Below, one piece after another: positions 17,440 through 24,656 of a DNA stretch of 64,000 nt. The notes under the pieces are model-generated. The model was not told where the DNA came from. It searched no databases and saw only the letters and a list, made by a program, of their open reading frames with translations. Source of the DNA: Actinoallomurus iriomotensis (lineage in GTDB: Bacteria; Actinomycetota; Actinomycetes; Streptosporangiales; Streptosporangiaceae); NCBI RefSeq assembly GCF_030269445.1, contig NZ_BSTJ01000014.1, forward strand, positions 274,065 through 338,064, read 5' to 3'. The first letter of the stretch is position 1; every line of letters starts with the position of its first letter. The translations under genes and the position numbers were made by a program.

Positions 17440-18058
17440 GTGCATCCTCGGAAACTATGTGGTGTAGGTCGTTGGCCAGTCGTGAGTAGGCGGATGGCAG
17501 CCGGGCCTGGTCCGGAGGGTCGCCGATGCGCAACGCCTCCACCCACGGCAGTTCCCAGAGCCGAGGCACGCCTCCGGAGATCAGCCGCACCAGATCGCTG
17601 AGTGGTTTAGGGCGTTTTCCGGGGGCGTCGGCGACCACGACCAGCCCGAGCAGCCGCACGTTCGGCAGCACACCCGCGGCCCACTGCCGGGCGGCGGCCT
17701 GAGCCGCGCAGAGCCCGGCGGCATGGCTACGCGCGACGAGAAGCACCCGGGCCGACACCGGGGGCTCGGGCATCGGCCAGTATCGTCCAGCGCTCATGCT
17801 GCGGGGGATGAGGGCCGTCAACGTGGAGACGCCGGCTCCCCCATGGCACGACGAGAACCAGAGGTCCGGACCGGCGCCACGGTAACCGGCCAGCCCCAGC
17901 GGACTCGTGGGCGGTGGTGCCAGACGTGCCGGTACGACCGCCTGCGCCTGGAACGGTCCGCCGGCATACCCTCCGTGCTGAGGGGAGTGCGCCGCCACAG
18001 CCGGCGCGGCTTCCGCACCAGATGCCCGGTGCGGCCGGGCGACGTCCGCAGCTTGCAT
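17432..18058 (-). CDS. DUF6668-like protein with degenerate P-loop
   Basis: About 208 residues. After a disordered Ala/Pro-rich N-terminus of some 60 residues, WFSSCHGGAGVSTLTALIP resembles a ParA/MinD-type P-loop (GGxGxST) without the catalytic Lys context. VLLVARSHAAGL and VRLLGLVVVADAPG follow the strand order of a MinD-like fold. Proteins of this kind (DUF6668) occur next to SCO6880-type transfer genes. A regulatory, non-hydrolysing ATPase-like role is inferred. It overlaps the two-helix protein gene downstream. Confidence 0.65.
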   Translation of the reverse strand: MQAADVARPHRASGAEAAPAVAAHSPQHGGYAGGPFQAQAVVPARLAPPPTSPLGLAGYRGAGPDLWFSSCHGGAGVSTLTALIPRSMSAGRYWPMPEPPVSARVLLVARSHAAGLCAAQAAARQWAAGVLPNVRLLGLVVVADAPGKRPKPLSDLVRLISGGVPRLWELPWVEALRIGDPPDQARLPSAYSRLANDLHHIVSEDAHV

Positions 18059-18176
18059 CACTACACCCTTCTCTGTAAGGGCAAAAGAGCAGGTCAGTGT
18101 TATGGTGTGGACCGTCCGAGAGTCGCTGCGATCGTCAACTACGCGGCGCGAAGAAAAGCGACCGGCGGGCTCTCGG

Positions 18177-19496
18177 CTACCTCGGCTTCAGGGGAAGCAA
18201 CTTCTTCCAGCGGCTCGTCAACGGCATGATCGACCGGTCCCCCGCCGGCATGGCGAACGCGGGGTCATCGCTGATGGCGGCCAGGATTCCCCGGAGCGTC
18301 CTCTCAAGGTCCGGTCCCGGGCGCACGCTCGCCGGCTGGGGCGTGTTCACCGCCCGCATCCATCCCTCGTCCTCGGGGATCAGGCCGGCGAAACGCCAGC
18401 CGCCCAGTTGGTCCATGACCTCCTTCGGTCCGCACTCCACGTCGGGCCTCGCCCGGTTGAGGATCACGAAGACCTTCTCGGGAGGAACCCCGCCGCCCCC
18501 CTGCTGCTGCGGCGTGACGAGGGCCGACAGCCAGGCGCCGATGGCCTCCAGCGCCACCCTGTCGGGCTCGACCGGCACCAGGATGACGTCGGCCTCGGGG
18601 AGGACCAGGTCGAGGAACGTCCGGTGGTTCGTTTCGGCGACCGGCGTGTCGATGAAGACGAAGTCGAACGTCTGGCGCAGCACGGGGAGGATCCGGCGGT
18701 ACAGCGAGTCGATCCTGGAGCGATCGACGCTGACGACGTCCTGCGGGGCGAGCAGCGCGTAGAGGCCGATCTCGGAGATGCTCGTGAGGCTCTGGCGCAC
18801 CGTGTCCGCCGCAGGCGACCAGGGCGCCTGGAGCAGGTCCAGGACCGTCGGCGATTTGAGGTTGAGGAAACGCGCCACATCGGCCCGCTCCAGGTTGACG
18901 TCGACCAGCACGGCGGACCCCGCGCGGCCCGCGCTCTGAAGCAGCCTCGCCGCGTGCATCGCGAGGTTCACGGTCGTGCTCGTCTTGCCGGCCCCGCCCT
19001 TCGCCGAGGTGATCGCGATGACCGTGCCCTGTCTGCGAGGTGCCGCGGGAACCGGTGCGGGGATCGCCTGGGCGGGTGGCGCTCCGGGAACCGTCCATGG
19101 CTCCGGCGGCGGCTCGGGCTGGAGCTCCAGCTGAGGCTCCGGCTCGGCGCCACCGAGTGCCACCAGCAGCTCCGCCACGTTCAGCCGCTTCGCGACCAGG
19201 ACCACCTTCGGGTCGAAGACGTCGCCGCGTTCGGTGAAGGACACGTGGACAAGGACGGTGTGCCCGTTGCGGACCAGGCCGTTGGCCAGTACGGCGACCT
19301 CCGCGCCAGGGACGTCCTCGGCGAACCCCGGCGCGAACACGAACGTGACCGGAGAACCCACCCTGCCGCTCCCGGAGAGCTCCCGGAGCTCCGAGGCGGA
19401 GGCGACATCGAACACGAACGGGAACCGTCCGGTGTTCCGGAGCCTGCTCGCGACACCCGGGTGTCCCGCTACGACGAGGGCCGGCGCAATAGCCAT
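18177..19496 (-). CDS. CpaE/TadZ-like ParA-family ATPase
   Basis: 439 residues. Residues 1-110 form a receiver-like N-terminal domain (ALVVAGHPGVASRL..., LVHVSF) without an obvious phospho-acceptor. A Pro/Glu-rich linker (115-155) leads to a ParA/MinD ATPase domain with the deviant Walker A KGGAGKTST at 166-174, VLVDVNLERADVA, and FDFVFIDTP as Walker A'/B. This order is that of CpaE/TadZ localisation ATPases. It probably positions the secretion apparatus at the membrane or pole. The ATG at 19496 (TGAGGA upstream) is taken; the longer upstream frame runs through the oppositely oriented deaminase gene and is a shadow. Confidence 0.83.
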   Translation of the reverse strand: MAIAPALVVAGHPGVASRLRNTGRFPFVFDVASASELRELSGSGRVGSPVTFVFAPGFAEDVPGAEVAVLANGLVRNGHTVLVHVSFTERGDVFDPKVVLVAKRLNVAELLVALGGAEPEPQLELQPEPPPEPWTVPGAPPAQAIPAPVPAAPRRQGTVIAITSAKGGAGKTSTTVNLAMHAARLLQSAGRAGSAVLVDVNLERADVARFLNLKSPTVLDLLQAPWSPAADTVRQSLTSISEIGLYALLAPQDVVSVDRSRIDSLYRRILPVLRQTFDFVFIDTPVAETNHRTFLDLVLPEADVILVPVEPDRVALEAIGAWLSALVTPQQQGGGGVPPEKVFVILNRARPDVECGPKEVMDQLGGWRFAGLIPEDEGWMRAVNTPQPASVRPGPDLERTLRGILAAISDDPAFAMPAGDRSIMPLTSRWKKLLPLKPR

Positions 19497-19695
19497 CACG
19501 AATTCCTCAGTGCTCTGGTTGTCGACCGGACGAGCCCGGCCGGTGCTCCTGTAACGGACAGTGCGGGCAAACGGCACTGCCGCCAGCACCGGCCGCCCGC
19601 TGCCGACACCGGCGCGACTCGCGACCCGTACGCTGTGGGCCGGCACCCTCCGCCACAGGATGAAATAGGTTCCCGCGAAGAATGTCACACGACTG
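19497..19695. other. Divergent intergenic region between CpaE-like ATPase and deaminase genes
   Basis: 199 nt separating two divergent units. In the deaminase frame a TAG at 19666 closes the upstream reading, so the deaminase cannot be a longer protein. No clear -35/-10 pair or palindrome was recognised. Confidence 0.4.
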
Positions 19696-20208
19696 ATGGA
19701 CTTGAAGGCGGTCGAAGGTCTAGGACTATTCGAGCCGGTCACGGCCCTTTTCAAGAAGACAAAGCAACTCGTCCACGAGCTCCCACAAGAGCCCAAACGA
19801 ATCTTCAGGCGCTTAACGCACGGGCCGGAGCACGCACTCACCGAGTCCGAGCGGAGCCGCTTTTTCGACCTGGCCGAACGAGCTCGCGATGACGGAATAA
19901 GGTCACTACCGAAGAAGAAGGAACGACTCGCCGTGATCGGCGGTGTCAACGTCCGAACCGGCCGGACGGCGTTCGGGAGAAGCTCGAATCCGGTAGGGTG
20001 CGCCGAGGATGACGTAGTGCGCCAACTGGGCGGCGATCCGAATGAGGCCCTCTTCTCGAAGGCCACTCGCCGGCGCCTCGCGCGGCTGAATTCACAGATC
20101 GCGATATGCCGTCACTGCCAGGCCAAGTACCGTCCAAGTCAGTTCCCTCCCGGGACGAAGTTCAAAGGGGCCTTCGAAAGCGGAGGTTCCGGAGTTTTCG
20201 ACATGTGA
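19696..20208 (+). CDS. Putative nucleic-acid deaminase toxin (CAE...CxxC deaminase fold)
   Basis: 170 residues. Residues 78-150 carry a deaminase-superfamily pattern: AVIGGVNVRTGRTAFGRSSN as the first strands, GCAEDDVVRQL with C102 and E104 (the C-A-E version of the zinc-binding H/C-x-E motif), and ICRHCQAKY with C138 and C141. Such domains are common C-terminal toxins of polymorphic systems. No signal peptide or trafficking domain is present, so delivery would depend on another apparatus. The adjacent downstream acidic gene is a candidate immunity protein, and a type IV-like locus lies alongside. GC is lower than in the neighbours, suggesting recent transfer. The substrate is unknown. Confidence 0.6.
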   Translation: MDLKAVEGLGLFEPVTALFKKTKQLVHELPQEPKRIFRRLTHGPEHALTESERSRFFDLAERARDDGIRSLPKKKERLAVIGGVNVRTGRTAFGRSSNPVGCAEDDVVRQLGGDPNEALFSKATRRRLARLNSQIAICRHCQAKYRPSQFPPGTKFKGAFESGGSGVFDM

Positions 20209-20230
20209 GCCCGAGCGCGAGGAGAGACTG

Positions 20231-20776
20231 GTGAACAACGAAGAAGAGTGGGACTGGTTCGAAGAAGTAGAAGACCGCGAGCCGATAGATCCGATGCTTT
20301 CCGCCGTTCTACGTGCCGTTCGGCAGGCCGGCGACGAATGGTCGTCACTCGGGATACCTCCCGAGGCCACCATTGCCCGGTTGGACGACAACGGATTGCG
20401 CGTCTTCATCGACGTCCTGGACAAGGACGACGATGTCCTGGCGACTCTGCGTGTCGACGTCAAGCGGGACGGGACGTCCGTCATGGCGTGGTCGGACGGA
20501 GAGCTGGCCGAGGTGGAGGAGCGGATGGAAGATACCGATCCGCTCGATATCGCCCGATTCTCTTCGCCCATTCCCGAAGAGCTCGCCTCGCACGTCGTCG
20601 CATGGCTGGACGGGCAGCTGAGGCGGGTCGTCGTGCGCTACGAGTGGAGCGTCCGAGGCAGGATTCGCGCCACCTGTGAAGCGTTCCAGGACACCGGGAC
20701 GGTGCTCGCGAGCAGCGGCGCCAAGCCTCATGGCGGCCTCGACACGGCCGATCGAAAGACCCAGATCCGCCCGTAG
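20231..20776 (+). CDS. Acidic protein, putative immunity partner of the deaminase
   Basis: 181 residues, strongly acidic at the N-terminus (MNNEEEWDWFEEVEDREPID) and overall. No known domain is recognised. It begins 22 nt after the deaminase stop with its own ribosome site (GCGAGGAGAG), in the same direction. Toxin-immunity pairs of polymorphic systems typically have this order, spacing and charge. The immunity role is inferred from context only. Confidence 0.55.
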   Translation: MNNEEEWDWFEEVEDREPIDPMLSAVLRAVRQAGDEWSSLGIPPEATIARLDDNGLRVFIDVLDKDDDVLATLRVDVKRDGTSVMAWSDGELAEVEERMEDTDPLDIARFSSPIPEELASHVVAWLDGQLRRVVVRYEWSVRGRIRATCEAFQDTGTVLASSGAKPHGGLDTADRKTQIRP

Positions 20777-20814
20777 GAACCTCACCGCGGCCAGTGCTCG
20801 CCCGCACGAATGAT

Positions 20815-20874
20815 GTCCTATTAAGTCGGTAGGGATGGTTGACTACCCTGCGACACGCGTGTTCTCATCCTGAT
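20815..20874 (+). promoter_or_regulatory. Promoter region of the sulfonate operon
   Basis: The stretch before the leader peptide is locally AT-rich (CCTATTAAGTCGG). It contains the spaced inverted repeat GGTAG-N10-CTACC with TTGACT inside it. Promoter and operator are likely here, but the exact elements are not certain. Confidence 0.35.
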
Positions 20875-20952
20875 ATGCGCGCCCGGCCCGCTCTCATTCG
20901 CCGGCGGCACGTCGACCTCGTCCGGGTCACCGCCGCCCGCTGTCGCGTCTGA
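20875..20952 (+). CDS. Leader peptide of the sulfonate/taurine operon (HVDLxR type)
   Basis: 25 codons: ATG at 20875, TGA at 20950-20952. The peptide has the segment RRRHVDLVRVTAARCRV with a Cys three residues before the end. This matches short leader peptides found upstream of sulfur-assimilation operons in actinomycetes (HVDLxR...xCR). Slow reading of the Cys codon under sulfur starvation is thought to control the downstream operon. A GGGC-CGTAC-GCCC hairpin follows at about 20986-21001 and could be the attenuator. The substrate-binding protein starts 68 nt downstream. Confidence 0.68.
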   Translation: MRARPALIRRRHVDLVRVTAARCRV

Positions 20953-21020
20953 CGTCGACCCCACGCCCCCTTCTCTTCCGCCCCGCGGGCCGTACGCCCG
21001 TTCTAGGAGCGCAGTTCGCC

Positions 21021-22046
21021 ATGCTCAAAAAGTCCCTCTTCGCCGGAGCCGCCGCGCTGGTCGCCGCGGCCGGCGCCGCCGGATGCGGAGCCTCCGCCGC
21101 CTCCCGCGGGTCCGCACTCAAGATCGGTTACTTCCAGGGCGCGGTCGCCGGACCCGAGGCCGTGGTCGCCGCCGACCCCGACCTCGCCTCTCATGTCAAG
21201 GCGCCGATCCAGCTGCGCCCCATCGACAGTGGCGTCGCCGGGATGGCCCAGCTCCGCGCCGGCGCGTTCCCGGTGGTGTCCGGCGTCGGCAACCCGCCGT
21301 TCGTCGGCGCGTTCACCTCCGGCACCGACGTCGAGGTCGTGTTCGTCGAGAGCATCGACGAGTCCGGGCTCGCCGTGAACGACAAGATCAAGTCACCCGC
21401 CGACCTGAAGAAGGTCGGCGTGCTCGTCGGCTCCACGCTCGACTTCCAGCTCCGCGGCTGGCTCACCGCGCAGAGGCTGACCGGCAGGGTGCAGGTCGCC
21501 AGCTTCGCAAGCGAGGCCGCCGAGGCCGCCGCCTGGAAGTCCGGGAAGATCGACGCGGTCTACATCAGCCAGGCCTACCTGATCGACCTGAAGAAGCACG
21601 ACGCCCGTGTCCTGACGACCGCGGCCGACGTCGCCCGCCTCGGGTACGCGGCGGTCAACATGCTCGCCGTCGACAAGGCGTACGCGAAACGGGACCCGGC
21701 CGTCGTGCAGCAACTCGTCTGCCAGGTGTCCAGGGCGCAGACGCTGGTCAAGGGCCCACAGGCCGCCAAGTACGTCACCGCCGCCACCCGGTTCCTCGGT
21801 GTGAGGCCGGCCGACGCGATCGCGGCCACCAGCGACTACCCGTACGTGCCGCAGAGCGAGGAGACCGGCTGGCTCCAGGGCGCGGACGGCCACGCCGCCT
21901 CCGGCAGGCTCGCCAAGAACTTCCAGCTCACCGCGCAGTTCCTGGTCACCCAGGGCCGGGCGAAGACGGTGCCGCCGATCGATCAGATCGCCGCGCACAT
22001 CGACCCCTCCTTCTGGGCGAAGGCGCAGTCGGGCGGGTGCACATGA
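21021..22046 (+). CDS. tauA: Sulfonate/taurine ABC transporter substrate-binding lipoprotein
   Basis: 341 residues. A signal peptide (LFAGAAALVAAAGAAGCG) has a lipobox Cys at about residue 22. The mature part begins LKIGYFQGA as in SsuA/TauA/NMT1 binding proteins, with GVGNPPFVGAFTSGTDVEVVF, LKKVGVLVGSTLDFQLRGWL and KIDAVYISQAYL typical of that fold. It should capture alkanesulfonates or taurine outside the membrane for the coupled ATPase and permease. The TauD-like dioxygenase downstream supports a sulfonate. Its TGA overlaps the ATG of a 72-nt mini-ORF. Confidence 0.82.
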   Translation: MLKKSLFAGAAALVAAAGAAGCGASAASRGSALKIGYFQGAVAGPEAVVAADPDLASHVKAPIQLRPIDSGVAGMAQLRAGAFPVVSGVGNPPFVGAFTSGTDVEVVFVESIDESGLAVNDKIKSPADLKKVGVLVGSTLDFQLRGWLTAQRLTGRVQVASFASEAAEAAAWKSGKIDAVYISQAYLIDLKKHDARVLTTAADVARLGYAAVNMLAVDKAYAKRDPAVVQQLVCQVSRAQTLVKGPQAAKYVTAATRFLGVRPADAIAATSDYPYVPQSEETGWLQGADGHAASGRLAKNFQLTAQFLVTQGRAKTVPPIDQIAAHIDPSFWAKAQSGGCT

Positions 22047-22114
22047 GTGAGCGAAGCGAGCGAATCGACCAACACGGTCCGCCCGGTCTCCTCCCGACGA
22101 AGGAGGGCTCATGA
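22043..22114 (+). CDS. 72-nt coupling mini-ORF, copy A (between tauA and tauB)
   Basis: 23 codons plus TGA, starting MSERSERIDQ and ending LPTKEGS. The ATG overlaps the tauA stop as ATGA, and its TGA overlaps the tauB ATG as ATGA. The end contains CCTCC-CGACGAA-GGAGG, a hairpin that holds the ribosome site for tauB. It is one of seven copies of identical length in the window. Confidence 0.7.
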   Translation: MSERSERIDQHGPPGLLPTKEGS

Positions 22115-22911
22115 CCGAGAGAAGTGCCCAGGTCGTCGAGGAACCGGTCGCCGACAAGCCCGCGGCGGTGCGGCTCCGCGACGTCGGCAAGACCTTCCGC
22201 AAGCGGCGGCGCGAGACGACCGCGCTGGAGGGAGTGAGCCTGGACATCGCCGCCGGGGAGTTCCTGTGCCTGGTCGGCCCCTCCGGCTGCGGCAAGTCGA
22301 CACTGCTGAGCATCCTGGCCGGCTTCACCGAGGCCGACACCGGCGAGGTACTCGTCGACGGCCGTCCGGTCACGGGCCCCGGCCCGGATCGCGGTGTGCT
22401 GTTCCAGACGCCGACGCTCTTCCCGTGGCTGACCACCCGGCAGAACGTCCTGTACGGCCCGCGCGCCCGCCGCGCCCTCACCCCGGACGTGCGCGAGGAG
22501 GCCGCCGAACTGCTGGAGACGGTCGGGCTGGCCGAGTTCGCCGACGCGTACCCGCACGAGCTGTCCGGCGGGATGCGGCACCGCGCGGCGTTCGCCCGGG
22601 TACTGATCAACCATCCACGCGTACTGCTCATGGACGAGCCGTTCGGCGCGCTCGACGCGATCACCCGAGCCGGCATGCAACGGTTCCTGCTCGAACTCTG
22701 GCAACGGCGGCGCACCACGATCGTCTTCGTCACCCACGACGTCGAGGAGGCGACGCTGCTCGGCGACCGGGTGTCGGTGCTGTCCGGCCGCCCGGGGCGT
22801 ACCAAGGCGGTCGTCGACATCGACCTGCCCCGGCCGCGTACCTACGACGACACCGAGACGCTCGCGTTCGTCACGGCCAAGCGCCGGATCCGGGAGGTGT
22901 TGGAGCGGTGA
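22111..22911 (+). CDS. tauB: Sulfonate/taurine ABC transporter ATP-binding protein
   Basis: 266 residues of an SsuB/TauB-type ATPase. Walker A is GPSGCGKST (about 63-71), the Q-loop is in VLFQTPTLFPWL, the signature is LSGGM followed by RHRAAFARVL, Walker B is VLLMDEPFGALD, and the switch His is in FVTHDVEEA. It energises uptake through the permease encoded by the next gene, with which it overlaps by 4 nt. Entry of ribosomes probably depends on the mini-ORF in front of it. Confidence 0.9.
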   Translation: MTERSAQVVEEPVADKPAAVRLRDVGKTFRKRRRETTALEGVSLDIAAGEFLCLVGPSGCGKSTLLSILAGFTEADTGEVLVDGRPVTGPGPDRGVLFQTPTLFPWLTTRQNVLYGPRARRALTPDVREEAAELLETVGLAEFADAYPHELSGGMRHRAAFARVLINHPRVLLMDEPFGALDAITRAGMQRFLLELWQRRRTTIVFVTHDVEEATLLGDRVSVLSGRPGRTKAVVDIDLPRPRTYDDTETLAFVTAKRRIREVLER

Positions 22912-23741
22912 GCCTCGACACGGCCCCGAGCCGTACGGTCACCGCCGTACGCAGGCGGGAGCGGCGGCAGCGGTCCTGGCGACGGCTGTTCGTCGGCACG
23001 GCGGCGCTCGCGGCGGCACTCGCGGTGTGGGAGGTCGCGGCCTACGCCGTGCACGACGCGGTCACCCTGCCCACCGTGCAGGAGACGGTCCGCCAGCTGG
23101 TGCACTACCTGGCGGCGCCGTACCCGCAGGTGCAGGGCAAGACGCTGGTGACGGACGCGCTGATCAGCACGGGCCGGATCCTGGCCGGCTTCGCGCTCGG
23201 CACGGTGACGGGCCTGGTCCTCGGCGCGGCGATGGCGGGCGTCCGCGTCATCCGCGAACTCGCCGACCCGATCGTCGGGGTCATGCGGCCGCTGCCGCCG
23301 ATCGCGTTCATCCCGTTGCTGGTCGTGTGGTTCGGCATCGGCGAGGCGTCGAAGATCGCCCTCATCTTCTTCGGCGTACTGCCGGTCGTCACGATCGCGA
23401 CGCTCGGCGCGCTCGACGCCGTACCCGACGAGTTCACCCACGCCAGCCGCAGCCTCGGCGCGTCCTCCTTCCACACGATGCTGCACGTACGGCTCCGCGC
23501 GGCCGTGCCGGGGGTCGTCACCGGCATGCGCATCGCGATGGGCGGGGCGTGGACCAGCATCGTCGCCGCCGAGATGATCGCCGCGACCGGCGGGGTGGGC
23601 TTCCTCATCCTGCAGGCCGGCAACTACCTCCAGACACCGCTGATCTTCAGCGGGATCGCCGTCATCGCCGTACTCGGCTTCACCTTCGACGGACTGCTGC
23701 GCCTGCTGTTGCGCGCGGTCGACCCCACGGCACGCCGTTAG
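22908..23741 (+). CDS. tauC: Sulfonate/taurine ABC transporter permease
   Basis: 277 residues starting at GTG 22908, inside a GTGA overlap with the ATPase gene. It has about six membrane helices and the EAA-type loop ASRSLGASSFHTMLHVRLRA-like segment that docks to the ATPase; GMRIAMGGAWTSIVAAEM is typical of SsuC/TauC. The frame extends upstream through the ATPase gene, but that part is a shadow. Confidence 0.88.
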   Translation: MSLDTAPSRTVTAVRRRERRQRSWRRLFVGTAALAAALAVWEVAAYAVHDAVTLPTVQETVRQLVHYLAAPYPQVQGKTLVTDALISTGRILAGFALGTVTGLVLGAAMAGVRVIRELADPIVGVMRPLPPIAFIPLLVVWFGIGEASKIALIFFGVLPVVTIATLGALDAVPDEFTHASRSLGASSFHTMLHVRLRAAVPGVVTGMRIAMGGAWTSIVAAEMIAATGGVGFLILQAGNYLQTPLIFSGIAVIAVLGFTFDGLLRLLLRAVDPTARR

Positions 23742-23768
23742 AAGCACGGTCAGAGAAAGGGAACGCCC

Positions 23769-24656
23769 ATGTCCAGTCTCGACGTCCACCGGATCGGCGG
23801 GCGGATCGGCGCGGAGGTCGTCGGCGCCGACCCGCGGGACCCGTCCGTCTTCGAGGCCGTCAACGCCGCGCTGCTGGAGCACAAGGCGCTGGTCTTCCGC
23901 GGCGCCGACCTCGACGACGAGGAACAGATCGACTTCGCGTCGCGGTTCGGCGCGCTCACCACCGCCCATCCGACCGTGCCGTCGGTGGAAGGGCAGCCGA
24001 ACATCCTCCCCGTCGACGGCGAGGAGGGCATCCGCTCCAACCAGTGGCACACCGACGTGACGTTCGTACGGACGCCGCCGAAGGTGAGCACGCTGCGCGC
24101 CCTCGTCGTCCCCCCGTACGGCGGGAACACCCTGATCGCCAACTCCGCGGCGGCCTACCGGGACCTGCCCGCGGAGCTGCGGGAGTTCGCCGACCGGCTG
24201 TGGGCGGTGCACACCAACGACTACGACTACGCGCTGCCGCGCGTGAACCCCGAGAAGGCGGCGGAGTACCGCCAGGTGTTCGTCTCGACGCGCTACCGGA
24301 CCGGCCACCCCGTCGTCCGCGTGCACCCGGAGACGGGCGAGCGCGGCCTGTTCATCGGCGGGTTCGCGCAGCGCGTCGTCGGGTTGAACGGCAGCGAGTC
24401 ACGCGACATCCTGCGCATCCTCCAGGCGTACGTCACCCGCCCGGAGAACATCCTGCGCGTCGTGTGGAACCCCGGCGACCTGGTCGTCTTCGACAACCGC
24501 ATCACCCAGCACTACGCACCGGACGACTACGGCGACCAGCCGCGCCGCCTGCACCGCGTCACCGTCGCCGGCAACACCCCGGTCGGCGTGGACGGCAAGG
24601 AGAGCTACGTCATCGAGGGCGACGAGGCACGCCACTACACCCCGGCGGCCGCCTAG
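23769..24656 (+). CDS. tauD: TauD-like 2-oxoglutarate-dependent dioxygenase
   Basis: 295 residues. The Fe(II) ligands are H94 and D96 in NQWHTDVTF and the distal His in NRITQHYAPDDY; the Arg of RRLHRVTVAG binds 2-oxoglutarate. The family oxidises taurine or related sulfonates (some members other substrates) to release sulfite. Following tauABC behind a sulfur-type leader peptide makes sulfonate desulfonation the most likely role. Its stop codon overlaps the convergent gene's stop as CTAG. Confidence 0.87.
   Translation: MSSLDVHRIGGRIGAEVVGADPRDPSVFEAVNAALLEHKALVFRGADLDDEEQIDFASRFGALTTAHPTVPSVEGQPNILPVDGEEGIRSNQWHTDVTFVRTPPKVSTLRALVVPPYGGNTLIANSAAAYRDLPAELREFADRLWAVHTNDYDYALPRVNPEKAAEYRQVFVSTRYRTGHPVVRVHPETGERGLFIGGFAQRVVGLNGSESRDILRILQAYVTRPENILRVVWNPGDLVVFDNRITQHYAPDDYGDQPRRLHRVTVAGNTPVGVDGKESYVIEGDEARHYTPAAA

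Noticed and set aside
18102..19892. Long plus-strand open frame of about 596 codons
   Set aside because: It lies antisense to the CpaE-like ATPase, has skewed Arg/Gly/Pro composition and no family motif. It is a GC-driven shadow.
19497..20066. N-terminal extension of the CpaE-like ATPase
   Set aside because: The extension is Ser/Arg-rich, runs antisense through the deaminase gene, and a good ribosome site precedes ATG 19496.
8303..20776. Complete integrative conjugative element
   Set aside because: No integrase, relaxase, replication gene, oriT or flanking att repeat is visible, so the boundaries of an element cannot be supported.
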